A stretch of 64,000 nucleotides of DNA from Ignavibacteria bacterium (lineage in GTDB: Bacteria > Bacteroidota > Ignavibacteria > Kapaibacteriales > UBA4661). Positions 26,987 through 36,271 of this stretch are shown here, piece after piece. The stretch covers positions 25,898-89,897 of the forward strand of contig JACVZY010000011.1 in the NCBI GenBank assembly GCA_014654705.1, written 5' to 3'. Numbering within the stretch: the stretch's first letter is position 1; each line of letters starts with the position of its first letter. The translations under genes were made by a program, and so were the position numbers. Below the pieces are notes generated by a model. The model saw only the letters and a list, made by a program, of their open reading frames with translations. It did no database searches and had not been told where the DNA came from.

Positions 26987-27868
26987 TTAATACACTTCAC
27001 CTGCTGCGGAACGATATGTATTCAGCATGAGCATCGCAATCGTCATTGGTCCCACACCGCCCGGCACGGGAGTAATAGCAGAGGCTTTTGCTGCTGCGCT
27101 CTCGAAATGTACATCACCCACCAAGCGTGTTCCCTTCGGGGCTGTGGGGTCGTCAATACGATTTATGCCGACATCAATCACCACCACGCCGTCCTTGAGG
27201 TCGCGCCCGTGAATTGCCTCCGGTGCACCGACTGCTGCCACTAAAATATCCGCATCGCGGGTGTAGCGCGTTATGTCTGGTGCGGCTGTGTGGCAAATTG
27301 TTACGATAGCGTTTGCGTGAGGAGTTTTTTGATAGAGCAGGTTTGCCATCGGCTTGCCGACAATATTGCTTCGACCGACTACTACGGCGTGTTTGCCTTT
27401 AATATCAATCTGTGCCCGCTTCAGAATTTCCATCACGCCTGCGGGCGTACAGGGTGCATAGCAGGGCAGCCCAGCCACCAGACGACCGACATTTTCAGGA
27501 TGAAAGCCATCCACGTCTTTTGAGGGGTGAATTGTCAAGAGTACACGTTGTTCGTCGATGTGGTCAGGAAGTGGTAGCTGCACAAGAATCCCGTGAATAC
27601 GAGGGTCGGCGTTCCACGCTTGCACTTGTGCCAGCACATCGGCTTCGGTGATGGTAGTGGGTTTTTCCAGCACAACGGAATAGAAACCAAGCTCTTCGCA
27701 GGCTTTTGCTTTGGAGCGCACATAAACGTGCGAAGCGGGATTCTCGCCCACAAGCAGCACCGCCAGTCCCGGCTGGATACCGCGCGATTGCATAAGCGCT
27801 TGTGTTTTTACGCCAACTTCTGTGCGGACATCCTGAGCGATTGCTTTGCCGTCGAGAATCTGTGTCAT
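26987..27868 (-). CDS. folD: Bifunctional methylenetetrahydrofolate dehydrogenase/cyclohydrolase FolD
   Basis: 293 residues, standard length. It interconverts 5,10-methylene-, methenyl- and 10-formyl-tetrahydrofolate in the cytosol. Visible signatures: VGENPASHVYVRSKAKACEELGF with the catalytic Lys, GILVQLPLPDHID, PSKDVDGFHPENVGRLVAG, and the NADP-binding VVVGRSNIVGKPMANLLYQK and PVPGGVGPMTIAMLM. It is the last gene of a probable minus-strand run starting at 30660 (65 nt after the phosphodiester glycosidase gene) and ends 8 nt from meaB, with no room for a separate terminator. Confidence 0.98.
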   Translation of the reverse strand: MTQILDGKAIAQDVRTEVGVKTQALMQSRGIQPGLAVLLVGENPASHVYVRSKAKACEELGFYSVVLEKPTTITEADVLAQVQAWNADPRIHGILVQLPLPDHIDEQRVLLTIHPSKDVDGFHPENVGRLVAGLPCYAPCTPAGVMEILKRAQIDIKGKHAVVVGRSNIVGKPMANLLYQKTPHANAIVTICHTAAPDITRYTRDADILVAAVGAPEAIHGRDLKDGVVVIDVGINRIDDPTAPKGTRLVGDVHFESAAAKASAITPVPGGVGPMTIAMLMLNTYRSAAGEVY

Positions 27869-27933
27869 TGTGCGGTGTTTTTGAGGGGTTGAGAAAAGTG
27901 AGAGGCTACAAACAAGTTCGACTGATAGCGTAC

Positions 27934-29970
27934 TTACTTACGATCTTCAGGTTTGTGTTCTTGCATGAGCAAACTTTGTTCAGTTTCCGAAGAATTGGAC
28001 GCATCTTGGCGAGGCGTACCACCGGGGCGTTGCTCGGATTTGGAAGGTTGCTTGCCGATTGGCTTGGTAATGAGTTTGCGCTTGGGCTGAAGACGCTCTG
28101 CACTAGGGTCTTGCTGCACAATACCCAAAGCTATAGAAACGGGGCGTGTACCGCCGATTGAACTATTCACCGAACCACGCACAACCATTGATGCCGATGC
28201 GCCGCCGTCCAGATTTACTGCGTGATACGCGCCAATTTGCTTCATGCCTTCGGCAAGTTCTTGGAGCGTCATTCCGGTTGTACCGGCTTCCGTATCGGTG
28301 GGGTCGGTTGTAACGAGGTAGAGCATCGTACCGCTCGAATTTGTCCCAATTGCGGTTCGCGGTAGCTTTTGCGTGATAAAGTTTCGTCCTGTTGTACTTT
28401 CCTCTGTTGCTTCGTGCCGCGCAATACCGCTTCGCACCAAACGCGGAGTACCAGAAACCGCATGAACAAAGGGAACGCTGGAATAAGCGTTGGTCTTGAA
28501 CATGAGGGTTACTTTGTCGCCCGGGCGTGGTAATTCGCTCTCGTCAATATTTCTGCCGAAGGAGATGACAACACCATTCTGAGGCACTGCCACTGCGCCG
28601 GTATCAATTTCTACTACCCGGCACACTACTTCTTCGTTTATCATTGGCGTAGAGGCGTAGAGCAGTGTTGCTTTATAGAGCGGGCGCTCGGCAGCATAGA
28701 TACGGCGTTGTGTTTCAAGGGTTTTTTGAAGTTGACTTTGTGTGAGCTTCTCGTCTATTGGAAAGCCGTTGTCCTTTGTTTTGGTTTTGCTTGCGCTGGT
28801 TTTGGTCATGCTTGATGTTCCCTGCTCTACATTACCGACGGGGAGCGTAGGAGCAATCGGGACTTCTTTTCCTGCAAAATGGTTGTAGAGCACAACACCG
28901 TTTGGATTCAGGCGAGCGTTGACCGTCTCGACAGGAAAACTTGTTTCGCGGGTGCGCAGCGTGGCGCTAATGCTGAAGCGATCAATGTACATTCGATTTT
29001 GGCGGTCAAAAAAGCACGACGACCACCCTTTGTATTGTCCCATCTCAAGCACTTCACCATTCACAACAGCCGGTCCGAGCGGTGTATTATAGTAGCTACG
29101 CCAGAAGTTAGCATTGACCATGCCTTGCAATGTACCTGTTTTGCCTGAATCTGCGCGGTTGGCGATAGCAGGAAGGCTTTCCAAGCCATTTGCCAGATTC
29201 TCTGCTTTCCAGAGCGAAACGCCCACCTCCGGCTTGGTTCTATCTACCTCCAAAACATGGATAGAGTGCTTGCTGCCGGTGCTGATGATGTAATGCTTGT
29301 AGCGTACACCGGGCATGAGTTCTTCATCTTGCAAGGTTTCATGCCACGTCTCAGCAAAGGATGCCTGTGCTTTGAGAACTTTTTCGGAAACAGTGCGTGT
29401 GGGCGCAACTGCATACCGCGAGGAAGACCTTTTGGAACGGTAACGAGAGCTATAATACTTGCGTGAATGTCTTTTTCCCGTTGCGCGAGCGTATTTTTTA
29501 GACGACGATTTTGCTGAGGAGCGGTAACGACTGGAATATTTTTTCTTGCTTGATGTGTTATAGCGGCTCGTCGTCTTGGTCGTGAGCGTTTTGCTTACAG
29601 AGGTTTTGCTGGCGGTTGAACTTGATGGACGCTGCGCGTATCGTTTTGCGGAGGCTTTTCGTGCGACGGCTCGTTTTGCTGCGCTTTTGCTGATAATGCT
29701 TTTGGTCGCCGTCGTTTTTTTTGGCGTACTTTGGGGAATAGAATTTTTCGCTGAAGAAGGTCTGAACTTCTTCGTACGTGATTTTCGTGTCTGGGGTTGT
29801 GCAGGATTTGCTTTTGCCGAGGTGGTTGCGTTGCCGCGCCCAGAAGCACTTTGCGCCGTTATCGCGCTTGGCATTGTGAGAATGGGCACTGCCGCTTCGA
29901 GAGCGTCAGCAGAGATGAGGCAGCCACAGGCAATAAGCGCAAAGGCGCGTAGGGAGGCTTGATGCTTCAT
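27934..29970 (-). CDS. Exported phosphodiester glycosidase-family protein with basic Ser/Lys/Tyr-rich region
   Basis: 678 residues. A signal peptide (1-27, LRAFALIACGCLISADALEA) is followed by a long low-complexity, strongly basic region (about 45-195) rich in Lys, Ser, Arg and Tyr (for example SSKKYARATGKRHSRKYYSS). The catalytic part (about 220-640) matches the NAGPA/phosphodiester glycosidase domain: MPGVRYKHYIISTGSKHSIHVLEVD, MVNANFW, GPAVVNGEVL, and the hallmark AYHAVNLDGGASASMVVRG near 600-620. Family members remove sugar caps or act on glycosidic phosphodiesters; periplasmic or surface location is expected. The basic region may bind an anionic polymer such as LPS or nucleic acid; that is speculation. 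It lies in a probable operon with 30004-30660 and folD. Confidence 0.85.
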   Translation of the reverse strand: MKHQASLRAFALIACGCLISADALEAAVPILTMPSAITAQSASGRGNATTSAKANPAQPQTRKSRTKKFRPSSAKNSIPQSTPKKTTATKSIISKSAAKRAVARKASAKRYAQRPSSSTASKTSVSKTLTTKTTSRYNTSSKKKYSSRYRSSAKSSSKKYARATGKRHSRKYYSSRYRSKRSSSRYAVAPTRTVSEKVLKAQASFAETWHETLQDEELMPGVRYKHYIISTGSKHSIHVLEVDRTKPEVGVSLWKAENLANGLESLPAIANRADSGKTGTLQGMVNANFWRSYYNTPLGPAVVNGEVLEMGQYKGWSSCFFDRQNRMYIDRFSISATLRTRETSFPVETVNARLNPNGVVLYNHFAGKEVPIAPTLPVGNVEQGTSSMTKTSASKTKTKDNGFPIDEKLTQSQLQKTLETQRRIYAAERPLYKATLLYASTPMINEEVVCRVVEIDTGAVAVPQNGVVISFGRNIDESELPRPGDKVTLMFKTNAYSSVPFVHAVSGTPRLVRSGIARHEATEESTTGRNFITQKLPRTAIGTNSSGTMLYLVTTDPTDTEAGTTGMTLQELAEGMKQIGAYHAVNLDGGASASMVVRGSVNSSIGGTRPVSIALGIVQQDPSAERLQPKRKLITKPIGKQPSKSEQRPGGTPRQDASNSSETEQSLLMQEHKPEDRK

Positions 29971-30003
29971 AGACAGAACCTTATAGTCGAACCGTTGAGA
30001 GAT

Positions 30004-30660
30004 TCAGGAAGAAGAGGATCCAGAACCGTCGCGGAAAGGCGGACGCTTGAAGGATGCAGTTTTTGAGGATGTATCGCGCAAGATACTGCGCAGATACCGC
30101 AAATTGTACGGAAAAATTACCGAGCGGTTGAGGTTGATAACATAATTGACTTTGTGCTTGAGGTCGTATCGCGGAAAAACACGACTCGCCCACCACATTT
30201 CACCGATAAAAGAGCCAAGAAAATACGCTAGTATTGCCATCGAAAGGTAGGTCATCGCTATGCCCACGCCGACAGTAAACCAGCGTGAGCCGATGACCAA
30301 AAGCGCCATCATTGCTGCAATGCTGAACGATTCTATCGTATCACCCATGAGACGTTTGGTATCGTGCTGCCCAAGCGTACGACGTTTCTCTCGCATTTGC
30401 GCAAGTAGCCATGCGGCTCCAAAGACAAGCGGCATAGCGCCAAATGATGCCGTCAAATTTGTTGCATGGAGAAGTCCCGCAGCGAGAAAACCCTGCATTG
30501 CTGACAATCCGACGTATTCCACATACCGTTGGCGGCGCTTCATCTCGTGAAGGCGATCGACATCGCGGGCATTCAGGAGCGGCGAATCCGCATTGGTGCT
30601 GGTGCCGAGAGTGCTTGGATTGATTTGGTCAAGGTGCGACAAGGTGCGAAACTTCAGCAA
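30004..30660 (-). CDS. Hypothetical multi-pass membrane protein
   Basis: 218 residues from ATG 30660; in-frame ATG codons further in are possible starts. Four hydrophobic segments can be seen: around VGLSAMQGFLAAGLLHA, AMPLVFGAAWLLAQM, FSIAAMMALLVIGSRWFTVGVGIAM and SMAILAYFLGSFIGEMWW. A basic C-terminal tail ends in a run of Ser/Gly. I do not recognise a family. It is the first gene of the minus-strand run ending with folD, only 33 nt before the phosphodiester glycosidase gene. Confidence 0.65.
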   Translation of the reverse strand: MLKFRTLSHLDQINPSTLGTSTNADSPLLNARDVDRLHEMKRRQRYVEYVGLSAMQGFLAAGLLHATNLTASFGAMPLVFGAAWLLAQMREKRRTLGQHDTKRLMGDTIESFSIAAMMALLVIGSRWFTVGVGIAMTYLSMAILAYFLGSFIGEMWWASRVFPRYDLKHKVNYVINLNRSVIFPYNLRYLRSILRDTSSKTASFKRPPFRDGSGSSSS

Positions 30661-30968
30661 AATGAGAAAAATGTCGAACCATAGTATTTCGAGTACCGTA
30701 CAGAATACTTTGATGCGAAATATATGATTTTCTTGCGACTAAGCAAGTCGCAAAATTACATAGAATACTTGGGATGACAAAAAATATTTCCAGCCCCAGA
30801 AAGCGCATCATATCAGCGCATTGCCATAAAAAAGCCCGCTTTAGCGCACCATTCCAAAGTTCTTGTTGTTCACTTTCTTAAAATTTCATAACTTTTCGCA
30901 TTCGATTTGTAATCCACTAAGCACGATATAGACTTCTTTCTCACGCCTTTTCCTCGCGGAAACGTAAT
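30661..30968. other. Divergent intergenic region of about 308 bp
   Basis: No gene is supported. It holds the small palindrome at 30733-30753 and would carry the promoters for the minus-strand membrane-protein operon and the plus-strand threonine ammonia-lyase. A near-consensus -7 box on the minus strand (TATATTTC) lies just downstream of the palindrome, in the direction of the 30660 gene. Confidence 0.5.
30733..30753. promoter_or_regulatory. Perfect 8-bp palindrome, possible operator
   Basis: TTGCGACT - 5 nt - AGTCGCAA. It lies in the divergent region about 70 nt upstream of the 30660 gene start and just upstream of a minus-strand TATATTTC, where a regulator could block or assist the promoter. 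It has no T-run on either side, so it is unlikely to be a terminator. Confidence 0.35.
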
Positions 30969-32387
30969 ATGGCAAAAACTTCAGCTTCAACGTCCAAACG
31001 TACAAAATCTGTTGCGAAGTCAACATCGAAAATAACATCCAAAACAACATCAAAAGCAGCGCCGAAGGCTGCCACGAAAATGAAAGCCCTGACTAAGCCT
31101 GCATTCCAAGCCGCACCCGTGCCTGTGATGGCGGACGCAGCCGATTCGGGTGCGCCTATGCTGCCGATAACGGTATCCTTCAAAGACATCGAAACAGCAC
31201 GCGACGCTATTCGCCGCTATGTCTATGAAACGCCCTGCGCTGCATCGGAGCGGCTCTCGAACATGACGGGTTGCAAACTTAGCCTAAAGCTGGAAAATCT
31301 TCAAATGACAGGCTCGTACAAAGAGCGTGGTTCGCTGAACAAGATTCTTCGTCTCACCGACAAAGAGCGCAAAGCTGGCGTAATTGCTGCTTCGGCAGGT
31401 AATCATGCGCAGGGTGTGGCATATGCAGCGCAGCGCAACGGCATCAAAGCAACGATTGTAATGCCCGAAACTACACCCCTTGCCAAAGTGCGTGGGACGC
31501 AGGAATTTAACGCTGAGGTGATTCTGCACGGCAGCAGCTACGATGACGCATTTGCACGGGCTATGGAGCTTCAGCGCGAGCACGGGTACTCCTTTATTCA
31601 TGCCTTCGATGACCCGCTTATTATTGCCGGACAAGGTACAGTCGGGCTGGAGCTTTTGGAGCAGAATCCCTATTTGGATGCCGTCATTGTGCCCATTGGC
31701 GGTGGTGGTTTGATTGCAGGGATTGCGATTGCGATGAAAGAAATTAACCCGAAAATACGGATTATCGGCGTGGAAGCAGAGCAGGTTCCCAGCATGAAAG
31801 CAAGTGTTGCCGCCGGAAAAATTACCGAAGTCGAGCGAGCAAGCACGATTGCGGACGGTATCGCGGTTGCGAAAGTCGGTAAACACACGTTTCCTATCGT
31901 GCAAAAGTACGTGGACGATATTGTGACCGTGAACGAAGAAGAAATTGCTAACGCAATTATGGTGCTGCTGGAGCGCGAAAAAACGCTCGTCGAAGGCTCC
32001 GGTGCTGCAGGATTTGCGGCGGTGTACAATCACAAAATTTCGGGTATTGATGGCAAGCGCGTGGCTGTGGTGGTGACGGGTGGCAACATTGATATTACCA
32101 TTTTGGCAAAAATTCTGGAGCGCGGCTTGGCAAAAGACGGTCGTTTAGCGAGTCTGAAAATCATCGTCCCGGACAAACCCGGCAGTATTGCCGAAATTGC
32201 TGCGATTGTGGCAAAGCACCGCGCTAATGTGCTGAATATCGCGCACGACCGCGTGTTCACAGCAGCCAGTCTGCGGGAAACAGAAGTAGAATTTTTATTG
32301 GAAACCAAAGGGAAGCACCACGTCCAAGAAATTGTCCGCGATATTGCGAAACATAATTTTCATGTCAAACTTGAAAAGCCCGCATAA
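30969..32387 (+). CDS. ilvA: Threonine ammonia-lyase with Lys-rich N-terminal tail and C-terminal ACT domain
   Basis: 472 residues. The PLP-dependent fold II catalytic core starts near residue 70. PLP Lys is K118 in TGSYKERGS; the conserved SAGNHAQGVA, the phosphate-binding PIGGGGLIAG and EGSGAAGFAA are present. The C-terminal region (about 385-472, LKIIVPDKPGSIAEIAAIVAKHRANVLNI) is an ACT domain, making it like the roughly 400-residue IlvA/TdcB-type enzymes. It deaminates threonine to 2-oxobutyrate for isoleucine synthesis, or catabolically. The odd part is residues 1-60, a low-complexity Lys/Ser/Thr/Ala tail (MAKTSASTSKRTKSVAKSTS onward) absent from ordinary homologues. ATG codons for residues 38 and 54 are possible later starts, but the tail is in frame with no stop. 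Confidence 0.92.
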   Translation: MAKTSASTSKRTKSVAKSTSKITSKTTSKAAPKAATKMKALTKPAFQAAPVPVMADAADSGAPMLPITVSFKDIETARDAIRRYVYETPCAASERLSNMTGCKLSLKLENLQMTGSYKERGSLNKILRLTDKERKAGVIAASAGNHAQGVAYAAQRNGIKATIVMPETTPLAKVRGTQEFNAEVILHGSSYDDAFARAMELQREHGYSFIHAFDDPLIIAGQGTVGLELLEQNPYLDAVIVPIGGGGLIAGIAIAMKEINPKIRIIGVEAEQVPSMKASVAAGKITEVERASTIADGIAVAKVGKHTFPIVQKYVDDIVTVNEEEIANAIMVLLEREKTLVEGSGAAGFAAVYNHKISGIDGKRVAVVVTGGNIDITILAKILERGLAKDGRLASLKIIVPDKPGSIAEIAAIVAKHRANVLNIAHDRVFTAASLRETEVEFLLETKGKHHVQEIVRDIAKHNFHVKLEKPA

Positions 32388-32434
32388 CGTGAATCGGCTT
32401 GCCGTGAATGCAAGCGCCTGTAAGTTTACCTCAG

Positions 32435-32465
32435 TTTGCCTTTGTCACTTTTTCCTTTATCTTTG
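32435..32465 (+). promoter_or_regulatory. Bacteroidota-type promoter for the chemoreceptor gene
   Basis: TTTG (32435-32438), a 19-nt spacer, and TATCTTTG (32458-32465): an exact match to -33 TTTG / -7 TAnnTTTG. The gene at 32571 would have a leader of about 95-100 nt. Confidence 0.6.
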
Positions 32466-32570
32466 CGAGCCGCAATACATCGGTTATCATCAAACGATTG
32501 CCTCTGCAAGAGGGCTGTTTGAGCGCTCCATTACGAATGTTTTACAATACACAAGAAGGAAGAATGCTGT

Positions 32571-34760
32571 ATGATGACCTTTCTTCGGCGGTTCACGCTT
32601 TTTCGGAAAATTTTTGCACTGACGCTTTTGGTCTTGGTACTAGCGGCAGTGGTCGTGGGCTTCATGGTGCTTCGCGCTGAGGCTATGCGCGAGGCGAAAG
32701 ACTACGTTACGCTCAGGATGCTCCTTGTGCAGATGCGGCGCGGCGAGAAGAATTTTCTTTTTTATCGAAAAATGGTGTACGTGAGGCGCTCCGACGACAA
32801 CGCTCGAGCCTTTGATTCCTTGCTTACCCGCTATGGAAGCAACAGCGAAACGCCTGCAATTCAAGCAGCAATGGATGTCTATTATCGACAAATTCTCAAG
32901 CGCATTGTTGACCAGATGACCGCCTACGGTGTGGACGACAAACCGGGACTGGAGCTAACGCTGAATGACCTATCTAAGCAGTTCGACAAAGCTGTGAGCG
33001 CAACCAACAACAGCCGTTTGGAAGCACAGATGCTCCGAATGCAAAAAAGTGAGCGTGAATTTTTGCTAAAGCAAAACCAAACCTCGCGCAACCGCTCCGT
33101 AGCTGCTTCCAAGAGTGAGCAGCAAGCTAACGAGGAATTGGTGAAATTTGCGGAAACCTACGCACAGTTCCGTCAAACTGTGCAGTCGAGCAATTTGCCC
33201 GCAAACGTTTCCAATGAACTCCAAACGGTTGCTGAAAAATATTCACAAGCCTTCGATGCCGCTGTGTCCAGATATGATGCTATTGCGCAGGATATTTTGC
33301 GCCTCAGCGATGCCGCGCATGATTTGGAAGCACTTATCGAAAAAGCAGTTCCCGAAAAAGAAGCATTTTCCGTGCGAAGCGGTCAGATAGCTCTGGGAGT
33401 GGGATTGGTGTCATTGGTGGCAAGTCTTTGGGTTGCATATACGATGGCAAGGCGCATCGTAAAGCCTGTGCGCGATTTGCAGCAGACCGCCGAGCGCGTT
33501 GCAAACGGTGAATTGCTGGCGAATGTGAGTGTGAACACCAACGATGAAATTAGCAGTTTGGCAGATTCTTTTAATGCGATGGTGGAGAGTATTCGCAAGG
33601 GGATGAATGATTTGCAGCAGGAAAAAGCTGGGGTAGAGCAAAAAGTCCACGAAGCCGTTGCCACGATTGAGCATGAGAAAGAATATCTCGCCGAGAGCGT
33701 CAACGCAATGCTTGCAGGAATGGACAAGTTTATCGAAGGAAATTTGACCGTGAGCATGACCGTCGGCAAGATGGATGCTATTGCGGGATTGTACATGGGA
33801 TTCAATCACGTCGTCGAGACGATGAATACACTTGTAACCAATCTCAAAGATTCCGTAAATGCGACGGCGCAAACAAGCATCGAAATTGCCGAGTATGCAA
33901 GCAATATCGCCGCTGCCACGCAAGAGCAACAAGAACAGATGAGCAGCATTGGTGGGATTGTTCGCCAAAGCACGACCATTGTTGCCGAAAACAACCAGCT
34001 TGCGGTGCAGGCTGCCGAAGAAGCGTACCGTGCGGGCGAAGCCGCCGAAATGAGTGGTGCAGTGGTGCAGGCGACGATTGAGGAGATGAATCGTATCACG
34101 GAGTATGTTGGCAATCTGGCGGAGACACTGCACGGACTGAAGTCTAGCAGCGACAGCATTGGCGAGATGACGGATGTTATTCGGGAAATTGCCGACCAAA
34201 CGAATCTGCTGGCATTGAACGCCTCCATCGAAGCGGCACGCGCGGGTGAGCATGGTCGCGGCTTTGCGGTTGTTGCCGATGAAGTCCGCAAACTTGCCGA
34301 GCGCACTGCCAAGTCCACAAAAGAAGTTGCTGGCATGGTCGCGTCTATTCAGCGCAATACGGAGTCGGCGACGGGTGCAATCACCGAGGCTACGCGCCAA
34401 GTAGATAAAGGCAGGGCGCTTGCGGTGAAAGCAGGCGAGGCGCTTGGGCAAATTTTGGGTGAGACGAAAAACGTTGCAAGCCGCATCAATTCTGTGGCAG
34501 ACGCAAACAAGCAGCAGCTCGAAACTAGCCAGCAAATTGCCTTGGGTGTGGGAGAAATGGGACTGATTAGCCGCCAGACAGCAAAAGATATTACAGCGAT
34601 TGCGAATTATGCCGAGAATTTGCGTGATATGTCCGAACATCTCAGAACAATGGTGCAGCACTTCCGAACCGCGCAACTCAACGCTTCCGAGCAAAATATC
34701 GGCAACGGGGCAGCACAAAGTCTTTCCGGCAGCACGGCGCACCAAAAGCGACTTGGGTAA
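32571..34760 (+). CDS. Methyl-accepting chemotaxis protein with HBM-like sensor domain
   Basis: 729 residues. An N-terminal membrane helix ([20 protein letters not shown]) is followed by a periplasmic all-helical region (about 35-265) starting [20 protein letters not shown] and with a second copy of that theme, [19 protein letters not shown], as in helical bimodular (HBM) sensors. A second membrane helix (about 272-292), HAMP (about 294-345), and a long cytoplasmic signalling domain follow, with the hairpin tip [41 protein letters not shown] intact. HBM sensors are known to bind small organic acids in Pseudomonas McpS. No che genes are nearby. Possible role: chemotaxis or another CheA-linked output. 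Confidence 0.9.
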   Translation: MMTFLRRFTLFRKIFALTLLVLVLAAVVVGFMVLRAEAMREAKDYVTLRMLLVQMRRGEKNFLFYRKMVYVRRSDDNARAFDSLLTRYGSNSETPAIQAAMDVYYRQILKRIVDQMTAYGVDDKPGLELTLNDLSKQFDKAVSATNNSRLEAQMLRMQKSEREFLLKQNQTSRNRSVAASKSEQQANEELVKFAETYAQFRQTVQSSNLPANVSNELQTVAEKYSQAFDAAVSRYDAIAQDILRLSDAAHDLEALIEKAVPEKEAFSVRSGQIALGVGLVSLVASLWVAYTMARRIVKPVRDLQQTAERVANGELLANVSVNTNDEISSLADSFNAMVESIRKGMNDLQQEKAGVEQKVHEAVATIEHEKEYLAESVNAMLAGMDKFIEGNLTVSMTVGKMDAIAGLYMGFNHVVETMNTLVTNLKDSVNATAQTSIEIAEYASNIAAATQEQQEQMSSIGGIVRQSTTIVAENNQLAVQAAEEAYRAGEAAEMSGAVVQATIEEMNRITEYVGNLAETLHGLKSSSDSIGEMTDVIREIADQTNLLALNASIEAARAGEHGRGFAVVADEVRKLAERTAKSTKEVAGMVASIQRNTESATGAITEATRQVDKGRALAVKAGEALGQILGETKNVASRINSVADANKQQLETSQQIALGVGEMGLISRQTAKDITAIANYAENLRDMSEHLRTMVQHFRTAQLNASEQNIGNGAAQSLSGSTAHQKRLG

Positions 34761-34773
34761 ATAATAAACAAAC

Positions 34774-34880
34774 GATAGTGTTAAACCGTAGGTTTTGAAT
34801 GCCTCATGCCGAAAGACGCTTCGTTATTGATGTGGTAGGCTCTTGAACTCAACACTCAGCATCCAAAACTTAACACTATC
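34774..34880. repeat. 107-bp imperfect inverted repeat
   Basis: The ends GATAGTGTTAA (34774-34784) and TTAACACTATC (34870-34880) are perfect inverted repeats. A second inner block GTTTTGAATGC (34792-34802) pairs with GCATCCAAAAC (34859-34869) with one mismatch, and the left arm has a 7-nt bulge. It fills most of the gap between the chemoreceptor and a GT9 gene whose ATG begins 10 nt after it. It could be a structured leader or terminator, or a small non-autonomous mobile element. Confidence 0.6.
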
Positions 34881-34889
34881 CGACGAATT

Positions 34890-36047
34890 ATGGTTTCAAC
34901 AACGAAGCGCACTCTTCGTAAAAATGCAGAGGCGGTAGCGCGAAGTATCGGCTACCGCCTTTTGCGTCTGATTTTTCGTAATAAACCATCGGCTATTCCG
35001 CTTCACGCAGCATCGTGCCGGAAAATTCTGCTCTGCCGCTATGACCGCATTGGTGATATGATTGTAACGACTCCCGTTATCAATTTTTTGCGCGAAATGC
35101 TGCCCGATGCGGAAATCCACGTACTTGCCTCACCCCGCAATTCCTCGCTTTTGGCGTATGACCGTCGTGTGGCGAAAGTTTATGAATTCGATGGGACGCA
35201 GAAGCCGCTTGCTGCCTTGCGCTCGCTCTTTGCCCGACCACTCCGTACTGCAATGCGAAAAGAACGCTACGATGCGGTCTTTTCGCTGGTGTTTCATAAG
35301 ACAACGATGGCGGGCTTGGTGGCGAATATCCTTACGGGCGCAAAATCCGTCAAAATCGGTATTGCGCACCCGACGCGCACAGCGCTGTATTCCACGCTGT
35401 TCAATCTTCTGGTGCCCATAGAATTTGAACGCGAAACGATGGCAGAGCTTCAAGTGCGGCTTGTTTGTGCGGCATTTGGCTGGGAATATAGCAAGGAGAT
35501 TGTTCGCTACGGCGTGGAACTCTCGGAAGCGCATACAGCCTGTGCTAAAGAAATACTCCGAGCATTTCATCACCATCAGCAAGCAGATTCTGCACAAAAA
35601 ATCGTTTTTTACAACTGCTCGGCAGGTGCTCCCGCGCGTCAATGGTCGCTTCGGCGCAATGAAGAATGTTTGCACCTTCTCACGGAACGTTTTCCAAACG
35701 CCCATTTTTTGCTGAATACTGCACCGCATGACCGCTCACTCGGCGAAGCGCTCCATGCAGTCTTTCCGATAAAAACCACGCTGCTCCCCGCAAGCCGCGA
35801 CCTCTTGGACGTGTGCGCGCTTGTGCAGCACGTGGATGCTGTCTTTACGCCGGAAACCTCCATTGTCCATATTGCCACGATGTACCGCAAGCCGCTTGTG
35901 GCGCTCTATTCGCAGCTTTCATATGCGGTAGAATGGTTGCCCTTTGGTGATTTCCCATTTCGGATTGTGTTGACCGAAGGGGAAGAGCCGATAGAAAGTA
36001 TTATGCCGGAGAAGGCGGTGGGGGCGTTTGGTGAGGTGTGTAGCTAG
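34890..36047 (+). CDS. Glycosyltransferase family 9 (heptosyltransferase-like)
   Basis: 385 residues from ATG 34890. The N-terminal domain has KILLCRYDRIGDMIVTTPVINFLREMLPDAEIHVLASPRN, the usual GT9 opening. The C-terminal domain has VFYNCSAGAPARQWSLRRNEECLHLL and the ligand motif VDAVFTPETSIVHIATMYRKPLVALYS, where the more common DTG is replaced by PETS. It probably adds heptose or a related sugar to an LPS-like or other envelope glycan. It starts 10 nt beyond the 107-bp inverted repeat, so its expression may depend on that structure. Acceptor unknown. Confidence 0.88.
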   Translation: MVSTTKRTLRKNAEAVARSIGYRLLRLIFRNKPSAIPLHAASCRKILLCRYDRIGDMIVTTPVINFLREMLPDAEIHVLASPRNSSLLAYDRRVAKVYEFDGTQKPLAALRSLFARPLRTAMRKERYDAVFSLVFHKTTMAGLVANILTGAKSVKIGIAHPTRTALYSTLFNLLVPIEFERETMAELQVRLVCAAFGWEYSKEIVRYGVELSEAHTACAKEILRAFHHHQQADSAQKIVFYNCSAGAPARQWSLRRNEECLHLLTERFPNAHFLLNTAPHDRSLGEALHAVFPIKTTLLPASRDLLDVCALVQHVDAVFTPETSIVHIATMYRKPLVALYSQLSYAVEWLPFGDFPFRIVLTEGEEPIESIMPEKAVGAFGEVCS

Positions 36048-36092
36048 AGATCGCTTGAATGTATGGTTACGATTTTCTCCGGTGTAGTTTTT

Positions 36093-36124
36093 TTTGGACA
36101 CAACAAAAAATCCTCGTATATTTG
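36093..36124 (+). promoter_or_regulatory. Bacteroidota-type promoter of rpsF-rplI
   Basis: TTTG (36093-36096), a 20-nt spacer, and TATATTTG (36117-36124), matching -33/-7. Transcription from about 36130 would leave a leader of about 140 nt before rpsF, long enough for the autoregulatory structure known for S6 operons, though I could not confirm one. Confidence 0.6.
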
Positions 36125-36271
36125 CCGTTCTGTAACAAAAATGTTGCTCCTGCTTTTCATCCAGCGATATGTTATTGAAAACGTTATCGCGAAAGAATTT
36201 CAGCCCTTCTGTTATTCTTGCTTGTGGGAAGCTGTTTTTTTTCTAAACACCCAAAGGAGTTGTAGGTTCAT

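Noticed and set aside
33411..34745. 444-residue minus-strand frame over the chemoreceptor
   Set aside because: Antisense shadow of a clearly recognised MCP; Cys/His/Arg-rich composition typical of such shadows.
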